Shown here: positions 53,671 through 64,000 of the stretch, one piece after another
Position numbering within the stretch: position 1 is the first letter of the stretch
How the letters are laid out: each line of letters opens with the position of its first letter
NCBI RefSeq assembly: GCF_900452395.1
Contig: NZ_UGNV01000005.1
Location: forward strand, 1-64,000
Source: Legionella beliardensis
GTDB lineage: Bacteria; Pseudomonadota; Gammaproteobacteria; Legionellales; Legionellaceae
Direction of reading: 5' to 3'
DNA length: 64,000 nucleotides
Notes under the pieces: model-generated
What the model was told of the DNA's origin: nothing
What the model saw: the letters and a program-made list of their open reading frames with translations, nothing else
Database searches by the model: none
Made by a program: the position numbers and the translations under genes

Positions 53671-55054
53671 ATGAGCCTCTGTTTTTCTGGAGTGGATGGT
53701 ATAACGCAAGCAGGGAGCTTGTTAATTGATGTGACAAAGCAGCACCCACTTATTCTCTTATCCCAGTCCTTACCTTGGAACATACTGGTAAAAACGATTC
53801 TTCCTGATTTAAAGAAGACGAAAGGAGGATGGGCAGAAAACTAAGAGTTCGCATTCATTTGGGTGTTTATTTATTGCAGCAGCTGTTTAATAAGACTGAT
53901 CGGCAAATTGAATATGATGTAAAAGATAACGCGGTATGCCAACTTTTTTGTGGAGTAGGGATTGTTGAACAATGGCATGTGCTTGATCATACAAAAATTG
54001 AAGAGTTTCGATCGCGATTAAGTGAAGAAACTCAAAAAACCTTGGCAAATCTGATGGCAAAGCAAGCGGTTTTTCTTGGTTTTGCCGATCCCAGTAATGT
54101 TGATATTGATTCGACAATACAAGAAGCCAATATGCATTACCCAGCGGATAGTTGTCTATTAAAAATAGCTTGGGGCGATGTCACACAAAGTTGCATCTTT
54201 TTTAAATGGCACTTGGGAAGACTGCATTAAAGCACCGTTGCAAGTGAATATGAAGAAAGTGAGTGCGGCAGCGCGAGCGTATTTTTTCTTGCCAAAAAAC
54301 TCAACCAAAGAAGTCAAATCCAATAAAATTACTGAATGTTGTTGTCGAGGAAACACAAGCCGTTATTGACTATTGTAAGACGTTAGGTGCTGATTTTATT
54401 GCCAAAGTACCTTGGGGTATTCAACGTACAATGGAACAAATCAATGCATTGACAGAACAATATATTAAAGACGTTCGCTATTTTCTGACCGAAAAAATAA
54501 TAGCCCCAGCAAAAGCACTTTCATTTCATTTAAAGGACGTTGCTTGTTTTACAAAAGGGAAACTTGGGAAAAAGTATCAATTTGGGCGATGTATTCAGCT
54601 CGGACTTATTGATGGGAATTTTTTGTTTATCACCAAATCAACGTCTATTCATATGGTAGATAAGACATCTTTTCCCGCCATTATTGAATGCCACCAGGAG
54701 CTTTTTAATGGTGCACCAATAAATTCTGTTGGAACTGATAAGGGATATTACAGTGCTGCCAATGAAAAATATTTGCTGGCAAAAGGCGTCAATGAAATTG
54801 CGATTCAGAGACTAAAAAATATTAAAAAACAAACGATTAAATCTCTGTTAAAAAAACGTGAAGAGGAATTAGTGAATCGGCGATCAGGCATTGAGCCTTT
54901 GATTGGGCATGCCAAGCATGGCGGTCAACTTGGACGAAGTCGCATGAAATCAGATAAAGGAATTGAATCTTCTGGATATACTGCGGTGCTCGGGTTTAAC
55001 ATAAGACAACTCATTAAGTGGCAAAAACCACCCAGCAGAAAAAAAATCGCATGA
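53671..55054 (+). pseudogene. DDE transposase pseudogene (IS5/IS1182-like)
   Basis: The reading starts with MSLCFSGVDGITQ behind AAGGAG. It changes frame near 53829 (to GRKLRVRIHLGVYLLQQLFNKTDRQIEY), again near 54165, and again near 54330, then stays open to the end (DYCKTLGADFIAKVP, SVGTDKGYYSAANEKYLL, RRSGIEPLIGHAKHGGQLGRSRMKSD). The order matches a DUF772 plus DDE transposase. A related remnant is at 29683-30105. The right terminal repeat follows at 55060-55075. Confidence 0.82.
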
Positions 55055-55059
55055 ATCAG

Positions 55060-55075
55060 TTTCGCGCCAGCGACT
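55060..55075 (-). repeat. 16-bp terminal inverted repeat, right copy
   Basis: TTTCGCGCCAGCGACT is the exact complement of the sequence at 50052-50067. It begins 6 bases after the transposase stop, as expected for an IS end. Confidence 0.65.
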
Positions 55076-55174
55076 TATTAAAATAATGAAAACAACCTTG
55101 CCTTAATTTTTATCGCTTATATAATCACTTCCTATAAGTTACATTCTCGGAAGTAAAAATAAGAGTGTTAAGAG

Positions 55175-55854
55175 ATGTCTAATCGCTGTAAAAATGAATT
55201 GGTAGTAATGAGCAACAACCAAGAACTAATCGCAAAGGAATATGCGAAGCTAGATGAACTGATAAGGGATTATATGAAACAGGCATTATCACCTAGTACC
55301 GTTAAGTTTTAGGGTATTGATTTGCGCATCTTTTCTGAATGGTGCGAATCAATGGCATTAGACGCATTACCTGCCATACCCGATACGGTGGCGCGTTTTC
55401 TTGCGCAACAAGCAAGCTCAGGCATTAAACCCGCCACATTAACACGAAGACTTGCAGCTATTCGTATGGCTCATGAAGCGAATGGTTTCGCGAACCCTAC
55501 GCAACACAAAGGTGTTAAAGCGGTGTTCAAAGGTATCAAGCGCGAAAAAGGTGTCGCTCAAGAGAAGAAAGCACCTTTAACCGCCTAGCGTATGAAAGCC
55601 ATCATCTCTCATTGTCCAGGTACGTTAACAGGCATTAGAGATAAAGCCTTACTGTTACTTTGATCTTGCCCCGTTTTAATAGACACAACTATGCGACTTT
55701 TCTTAAATGATTTTCAAATAATTGTGGCGCAGAAGCTGGTGCAGACCTGTTTAAGTTAATGGAGGTTTGGCGACATACTCACCCCAAAACAGTTATGGGC
55801 TATGTTCGTAATGCGCACCTATTTGATAACCATGCTGGAGAAAAATTTCTTTAA
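55175..55854 (+). pseudogene. Tyrosine recombinase/integrase pseudogene
   Basis: The N-terminal SAM-like domain is recognisable: LSPSTVKF, stop, GIDLRIFSEWCESM, then TVARFLAQQASSGIKPATLTRRLAAIRMAHEANGF and PLTA, stop, RMKAIISHC..GIRDKALLLL. The middle with the first catalytic Arg is deleted. The end resumes as GADLFKLMEVWRHTHPKTVMGYVRNAHLF, which contains the H/xxR-type box and the Tyr region. Two TAG stops, a TGA and the deletion make it inactive. It may be what remains of the enzyme that brought in the neighbouring island. Confidence 0.85.
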
Positions 55855-55881
55855 TGCTATTTAGACTAATTAGTGCTTTCC

Positions 55882-56361
55882 TTACTTTGACTTTATAATA
55901 AAAGAGATACTGCCGGTTCTTTCTAAAATTGCAGAGTCAACTAAAGAATAATTTTCAGTATTTAACTTTTGACGCAATTGCGCCAATATATCATTTTCAC
56001 TGATGCTAAAACGACGCATATTTTTATAATTTATTTCGCCATGCTCTATTAAGTAATAAGAACACCCTTTAAATAAGAAGCCTATTCTATTAAAGAAAAA
56101 GCATAACTTAGACAGTATAAGATGAAGAATGACGAGAGTTAATAAAGCCTCTACCGTAAGCCATAGTGAGTTTGCACCGGCAATACCCCTACTGATTAGC
56201 CCTCCTGAAATAGCAATGATTAAAAAATCTAAAGGTGTGCTTATATTAAAACGGTGATTAGTAAATCTGAATAGGAGAACACTTAAACAAAATAAAATAA
56301 TACAGCGAATCCAGGCGCAAAAATATCCAGGGTCACTGTTAATCCAATGAATGTAGTCCAT
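55882..56361 (-). CDS. DUF421/YetF-family membrane protein
   Basis: The 159-aa product has three N-terminal membrane helices with the family sequence TPLDFLIIAISGGLISRGIAG. A small cytoplasmic domain follows (YYLIEHGEINYKNMRRFSISENDILAQLRQKL..SLVDSAILERTGSISFI). This is the YetF architecture. The function of the family is unclear; members often accompany stress or ion-related genes. A 31-codon membrane peptide gene lies 17 bases upstream. The pair follows a split CDF gene on the same strand. Confidence 0.85.
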   Translation of the reverse strand: MDYIHWINSDPGYFCAWIRCIILFCLSVLLFRFTNHRFNISTPLDFLIIAISGGLISRGIAGANSLWLTVEALLTLVILHLILSKLCFFFNRIGFLFKGCSYYLIEHGEINYKNMRRFSISENDILAQLRQKLNTENYSLVDSAILERTGSISFIIKSK

Positions 56362-56378
56362 AAACCTTCCTTAAATAA

Positions 56379-56474
56379 TTACAATGCAGCAGACATGCCA
56401 TGCAGAAAAAAAGCGAATATGATGAGCAATATTATTAAAGCGGCTATCCAAGTCAACGTTTTCTTTTTTCTCAT
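56379..56474 (-). CDS. 31-aa single-pass membrane peptide
   Basis: An ATG behind AGGA opens a 31-codon frame: a basic start (MRKKKT) followed by one hydrophobic helix (ALIILLIIFAFFLHG). It directly precedes the YetF-family gene on the same strand and may be its leader or a partner peptide. Coding status rests on the ribosome site and composition. Confidence 0.45.
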   Translation of the reverse strand: MRKKKTLTWIAALIILLIIFAFFLHGMSAAL

Positions 56475-56481
56475 GTTTTTC

Positions 56482-57391
56482 CTAATACTGGTAGTGTTGA
56501 ATAAAAAAATAGCGCAAAATATTAATGCAATTCGATGCTCTATTTTTTTCTATTTGTAGCATGGTATGAGTAATACTAAACTGCTCCGCGAGAATTTTTT
56601 GAACTTCAGCCTCGATGTTCTCTTCATTTCCTGTTGGGGTAACTAGGTGTGCGGTTAAACTTATTTTGTCATTGGTAATAGCCCAGATATGCAAGTCATG
56701 AACCTCTAAAATGCCATCTACCGAGAACATAGTTATTTCAATATTTTTTATATCCACGCCTTCTGGAACGCCTTCCAAAAGGATGTTAATTGCCTCCTTC
56801 AAAAGAACCCATGTTCGCGGTAGAACCCATAAGCCAATAAGCACCGCCACCAATGAGTCTATCCAGGTAATATGGGTGTAGTAAATAATTAACGCGGCAA
56901 TAATAACCCCTAAAGAACTCAGCATGTTACTCCATACCTCTAAGTAAGCATTTTTGAAATTTAGGTTGCCTTCTTTGCTTCATTATAATGATATTGATGG
57001 CCAGGCCTAAAATCGCAATAACCAACATACCCATTAAGTAAATTTCTGGCAGGTTTTTTAAGCGCTGATACGCTTCATAAAGGATAAAAAAAGCAATGAT
57101 GAAAAGAAGCACCGCATTAAAAGGAGCCGCTAAAATCTCAAATCGATAATAACCAAAAGTTCGAGCTGTATCGGCAGGGCGTCTGCCTACATAAATGGCC
57201 ACTAAAGAAATAATAAGCGCCGTGACATCCGTCATCATGTGAGCTGCATCAGAAAGTAATGCAAGGCTTCCAGTTAAAATGCCACCAAGTACCTCAGCAA
57301 TTAGAAAGCCCCCTGTAAGCATCAGGGCAAACCACAATGAACTTTCTTCAGAGATGTTTTTAGCGTGCCTATGACTGGAATGGTCTTTCAT
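56482..57391 (-). pseudogene. CDF cation exporter split by frameshift
   Basis: The first part (57391-56927) matches the CDF exporter at 41 kb through TM4, including SDAAHMMTDV, then goes out of frame at INIIIMKQRRQ. The correct reading resumes as EGNLNFKNAYLEVWSNMLSSLG and continues (56925-56482) through WIDSLVAVLIG and HDLHIWAITNDKISLTAHL. A few codons are lost at the junction near 56975. The N-terminus is His-rich (KDHSSHRH). It could make two fragments but is best treated as broken. It lies 40 bases downstream of helA on the same strand. Confidence 0.85.
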
Positions 57392-57430
57392 TTTATCGTC
57401 CTTTGATTTTATTATTTAACCATCTAAATA

Positions 57431-60565
<3,135 letters not shown>

Positions 60566-60571
60566 CTATCC

Positions 60572-61816
60572 TTAGTCGTCGTGGCTTGCGCCTTCCTTGC
60601 CGAGTTCTGCTTTAATAAAAAAGCTGTTTTTAATGACATAGCGCTGGCCTGCGTCCAATCCTGACCGGATTTCAACCCATTCGTTATCCTGCTGCCCAAG
60701 GCTTACAGGGGTTGCTTCATAAAAATTACCTTGCTGCACAAATACCACCTCTTGCTCACCCAAACGTTGAATAGCAGACAGTGCAACCGCCACAGGAACG
60801 GTTTTTTCTTTAATGACAACCTCGCCATTAACATACATGCCAGGAAGCCATAAACGGTTTTGATTCTGCAATACCGCACGCGCAAGGGTCGTTTGACTAT
60901 CCTCAATCCCTAAAGGCGAAATGTAAGAAATAGTGCTGGTTGAATCGGGTTTGCCGTCATCTCCTGTGACGCGTACCATCATGCCTTTTTTTATTTCAGG
61001 AGCCTCCTTACGGTATAAGGTAAAGTCCGCCCACACATCATTTAAATTCGCCACATCATAAATAGGCTTTGTGGCTTGGGCTAACTCACCATTAGTCGCA
61101 TATTTTTGTACGATGGTGCCGGTAATCGGAGCGTTTATCGTGTAGTTTTGCAAGCTTTCATTACTTTCAATCGTAACGAGTGGTTCACCCTTTTTAACCT
61201 CTTCGCCCAAGTTTTTATTCATGGTTTGAATGATACCCGCGTAGCGCGCGTAGATGGGTGCCATCGTATCGCGATTAGGTACAATTTTTCCCACTACTTT
61301 TAATTGGGTTTTAATGGTTTGGCTTGTGGCCGTTGCTATTTCGATATCAGCCGCCTTAAGTGTTGGCGGCAGCAGCTCAACTCGCCCCTCATAACTTGAG
61401 TAATTCCAGGAATAATTTTGACCAGAGAGGGTTAGCTTGGCAGCAACATCAAACGAATGAGGTTCACGAATCACTTGATTGCTTTGCAAAAAATCGCCAT
61501 CCAGAATAAAGGTGATGCTCTCTTTTTTCTGATTAAATCGGGTTAATTCAAGAGTTAATGTTGTGTCTTTTGGGTCAATCCTTTGGTTGCTTTGGTACAC
61601 GTAAGCACGAAAATGAGGTGGCATTCCTCGACTAAACAGCACCAACTCAAGACTAATGCCATCCTTTTTAAGTAAACGACCGCCTTGTGGCCCTTTCTCT
61701 ATTTGTTCCTCTTTGCTTTTCTCTTTAGACGCATCATTGGAGCAGCCCGAAATAATGCTAAAACTCACCAGAAAAACGATGAGCGCAAAGATTAATTTAA
61801 ATAGGTGTCGATTCAT
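60572..61816 (-). CDS. helB: HelB/CzcB-type membrane fusion protein
   Basis: This periplasmic adaptor joins HelA to HelC. The 414-aa product has a lipoprotein signal ending IISGC, so it is probably anchored in the inner membrane. A beta-rich extra N-terminal domain of the CzcB/CusB type follows. The barrel-sandwich/lipoyl halves are APIYARYAGIIQTMNKNLGEEVKKGEPLVTIES and INAPITGTIVQKYATNGELA. Its start overlaps the helC stop as ATGA and it ends 6 bases before helA. Confidence 0.93.
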   Translation of the reverse strand: MNRHLFKLIFALIVFLVSFSIISGCSNDASKEKSKEEQIEKGPQGGRLLKKDGISLELVLFSRGMPPHFRAYVYQSNQRIDPKDTTLTLELTRFNQKKESITFILDGDFLQSNQVIREPHSFDVAAKLTLSGQNYSWNYSSYEGRVELLPPTLKAADIEIATATSQTIKTQLKVVGKIVPNRDTMAPIYARYAGIIQTMNKNLGEEVKKGEPLVTIESNESLQNYTINAPITGTIVQKYATNGELAQATKPIYDVANLNDVWADFTLYRKEAPEIKKGMMVRVTGDDGKPDSTSTISYISPLGIEDSQTTLARAVLQNQNRLWLPGMYVNGEVVIKEKTVPVAVALSAIQRLGEQEVVFVQQGNFYEATPVSLGQQDNEWVEIRSGLDAGQRYVIKNSFFIKAELGKEGASHDD

Positions 61817-63060
61817 TTACTTTCCTTAGTCGGATGGAGTCCTAGAAGCCCTGTAAGCTGGATTAGGGTTTTATGAAAGTCTGCATGAGCTTGTTGGTAA
61901 TGACGTTCTTCCTCAAATAAGGTGTTTAATGACAAGGATAATTCAAGGTAGGTGTAACGTCCCATGGTATAGCCATCTTGGGCCAGTTTAATGGCTTTAC
62001 GGGCTAAAGGTAGGAGTGAGCGAGTCACTAAGTCCGCTTCGTATTCACTTTGCTTAGCTTGCAAAAATACGGTATAGACATTTTGTCGCACATCCATATG
62101 TGCTCCATGAAGCTCATATACCGCTTGGTTATATTGTGATTCTGCAGTTAATATTTTTCCTTGATTTCTATCAAATACGGGGACTTGCGCATATATGGAT
62201 GCGACACCTGCATTACTGCCATCATCAGAAAAGTGTCGGCCACCTAACTGAATATTTAAATCAGGCCAAACTGCTTTTTTAACGGCAGTGATGGTGGCTC
62301 GTTTGGCTTGAAGTAATAGTTGTACTTGGCGTAGCTGTGGGCTTTGTGGTAATTTTTTTATGAGTTGTTGCCAATTTAAATTGACATCTGGCAGTCCTTT
62401 ATCGACTAAACGACGGTCTTCTCGTAAATTAGTACCAAGCAGTCTTGCTAGCTTAGCGCGTTGAGCTAGAGCATCTCTTGCTGCTTTTTTTTCTTGAATT
62501 TGCACATCGCCTAAACGTATTTGGGCTAGTCGCAAATCCAACTCAGCACTTGCCCCCGCTTTAACTCGCCTATCTATAGCCACAACAATGTCTTGATTTA
62601 ATTTAACTAGTTTTCTCGTTACCTGATACCACTGACCCGCGTAAAGCGCGTCCACGTACGCTAAACCAACACTTATATATAAGACCGCTTTTTGTACTTT
62701 AATTTGTGCTAAAGATGCTAGGTAATCACCATAGTTAGCTTTTTGCTGATAATAAAGACGATTACCAAGTGGGATGGGCTGGGTAATCGTCGCGGTGGTT
62801 TCTGCCGACTCGTAACCAGAATAAGTACCGGAGCCGCCAAAATTTTCTGCAACTAATGCGAGCTGTGGATTAGGATAAAGGCCGCTTTGAATAAAATAAC
62901 CCCGCATAGCCCTTGCTTTGTTGATTTCAGCTTGAAGCTCTGGATTATTACTATAAGCAATCAATAAAGCTTGCTTGAACGTAAGGGAGGTAGATACCCT
63001 TGCATGAGTGTACGAGGTATAAATTAAAATGATGGCAGTAATACTTAAAAAATAACGCAT
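61813..63060 (-). CDS. helC: HelC/CzcC-type outer-membrane efflux channel
   Basis: This TolC-like outer-membrane channel completes the tripartite efflux system. The 415-aa product has a signal peptide (about 1-21). Two OEP repeats follow, recognisable in TFKQALLIAYSNNPELQAEINKARAMRG and VKAGASAELDLRLAQIRLGDVQIQEKKAARDALAQRAKLARLLG. It is the first gene of the operon. About 100 bases upstream separate it from the UmuC-like fragment on the same strand and should hold the promoter. No metal-sensor gene is adjacent. Confidence 0.92.
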   Translation of the reverse strand: MRYFLSITAIILIYTSYTHARVSTSLTFKQALLIAYSNNPELQAEINKARAMRGYFIQSGLYPNPQLALVAENFGGSGTYSGYESAETTATITQPIPLGNRLYYQQKANYGDYLASLAQIKVQKAVLYISVGLAYVDALYAGQWYQVTRKLVKLNQDIVVAIDRRVKAGASAELDLRLAQIRLGDVQIQEKKAARDALAQRAKLARLLGTNLREDRRLVDKGLPDVNLNWQQLIKKLPQSPQLRQVQLLLQAKRATITAVKKAVWPDLNIQLGGRHFSDDGSNAGVASIYAQVPVFDRNQGKILTAESQYNQAVYELHGAHMDVRQNVYTVFLQAKQSEYEADLVTRSLLPLARKAIKLAQDGYTMGRYTYLELSLSLNTLFEEERHYQQAHADFHKTLIQLTGLLGLHPTKESK

Positions 63061-63161
63061 TCCCTATCTTTCCTATCCATTACCAATTTTTTCTCTTAGT
63101 GTACCTTTATACAATTAAATTAGCACTAAAGTTAATGTGCTAAATAATACAAATCTTACTC

Positions 63162-63971
63162 TTATGTTTTAGCAACAGGTAACTCAGTCCAACACGTGGT
63201 ATAACAAGGACTCTTCATCTCCCGCTTCATCGTCCATTGCTTTTGGAAACCTTCGGCGGCAAGCCGAATTGAACGGGCGCCATATCGTTTATTAATAGAC
63301 TCTATGAGCGTCATGAGTTTTTCAGATTTAACTAGTGCGGTATCCGAAGGCTGATTAAATAAATCCATTTGTGCAGGTGACTTAAGCGTTAGCTCTGCGA
63401 GCATAATGCCACTTTTCTGATACGGGACACCTTCTTTATAAATACGCTTTAACGCTTGTTTAGCACACGCTGTTAATTGTCTTATATCATCGGTCGGATT
63501 AATGAGGCGAAAACTGATGGATTTAGAGTAGGGTTTAAGATGTCCATCAAAGCGATTGGTGTAGAGAAAAACGGACATGTAGTTAGCCACCAATTCTTGT
63601 TTGCGAAGCTTGCCCCAAGCCGTAGCACAATGATGACTAATGGCTTCTTCAATGGCTAGCAAATGGGTTTGCGGTCGCCCAAAAGAGCAGGACGCAACGA
63701 GGCTTTTTTTAGGCTCAATAGCCTCAACTGGCAAACAGGACATGCCGTTGAGCTCCATCACCGTACGTTGCAACACCACATTAAAGTTTGATTTTACCCA
63801 GTGTGGATTTTGGCTCGCTAATTGGTTAGCGGTTATAACGCCAAATCCTTTTGATTTTTGTTGCCACTGTCTACCAATGCCCCAAATATCCCCAACCGCC
63901 AGTTTCTCTAACCACATCATTTTAAGGCCTGTGATATTGAAGACCGGGGTATTTATTTTTTCTTCCCAAAT
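63162..63971 (-). pseudogene. umuC: 5'-truncated UmuC-like Y-family DNA polymerase
   Basis: The 270-codon frame carries the helix-hairpin-helix segment (VGDIWGIGRQWQQKSKGFGV), the little-finger region (SCSFGRPQTHLLAIEEAISHHCATAWGKLRKQ) and the UmuC tail ending in a DUF4113-type INKRYGARSIRLAAEG. An in-frame TAA at 63972-63974 lies just before KINTPVFNITGLK, and no frame in the last 26 bases reads like UmuC. The catalytic palm with its acidic residues is therefore missing or displaced, unless a frameshift connects to sequence outside the window. No umuD is visible. Confidence 0.78.
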
Positions 63972-64000
63972 TTAAAGAATATGTAGAGTACATGGATAAA

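Noticed and set aside
31407-55854. Repeated TAG stops inside otherwise recognisable genes (IS6, IS200, integrase), suggesting amber recoding.
   Set aside because: The replaced residues differ (Tyr, Trp, others), TGA and TAA stops and frameshifts occur in the same genes, and intact genes nearby use TAG as a normal end. Ordinary decay explains it.
61230-61260. A CGCGTAGCGCGCGTAG stretch resembling the candidate parS palindrome.
   Set aside because: It lies within helB, lacks the full dyad, and differs from the rep-par motif outside the central CGCGCGTAG. Chance similarity in coding DNA.

Overview
The window reads as about 64 kb of a large conjugative plasmid from Legionella or a close relative. 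The assignment is by recognition, not by search. It rests on the helCBA-type metal efflux operon, F-box/HEAT-repeat proteins of the kind Legionella uses as effectors, moderate-to-low G+C, and Legionella-like IS families. Rep, Par, an iteron origin and a complete transfer region show that the backbone is a plasmid or plasmid-like element.

Layout. (1) 1-3.3 kb: a Ti-type (MOBQ) TraA relaxase-helicase and a membrane-anchored partner on the plus strand. (2) 3.4-23.2 kb, minus strand: an F-type transfer operon read from right to left as traY-like, HTH/replication-like protein, pilin traA, traL, E, K, B, V, C, trbI, traW, U, trbC, traN, F, trbB, traH, G, a membrane protein in the traS position, and traD. 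Most junctions overlap by 1-10 bases. (3) 23.2-24.5 kb: a divergent LuxR-family regulator and a hotdog thioesterase at the head of the tra operon. (4) 25-29.7 kb: replication and partition, with a ribbon-helix-helix protein, ParB, ParA, RepA, candidate parS palindromes, five 22-bp iterons, two large hairpins and a second HTH replication-like protein.

(5) 29.7-57 kb: an accessory region broken up by mobile elements. It holds IS30 (two apparently identical copies with 3-bp target duplications), IS6 (one intact, several decayed), ISKra4, IS110, IS200, IS630, two copies of a DDE transposase, a 169-bp MITE, a serine recombinase and a dead tyrosine integrase. Between them are metal-resistance genes (ArsR-type regulators, a zinc-ribbon protein, a CadA-like ATPase, CDF exporters, an ArsB/Acr3-like carrier and two tiny Gly/His-rich lipoproteins), a patatin, a UbiA-type prenyltransferase, an RRM protein, F-box/HEAT genes and a reverse transcriptase. 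Many of these are broken. (6) 57.4-63.1 kb: an intact helC-helB-helA RND efflux operon. (7) 63.2 kb to the end: a 5'-truncated UmuC-like polymerase.

How the parts work together. RepA with the iterons replicates the element and ParA/ParB with the palindromes segregate it. The TraY-like protein, relaxase and TraD prepare and deliver DNA to the F-type channel. The LuxR-type regulator sits where TraJ sits in F and is the natural candidate for controlling transfer. The cargo mainly exports Zn/Cd/Co-type metals and probably arsenite. Coordinates of decayed elements are approximate. All homology calls were made by eye.
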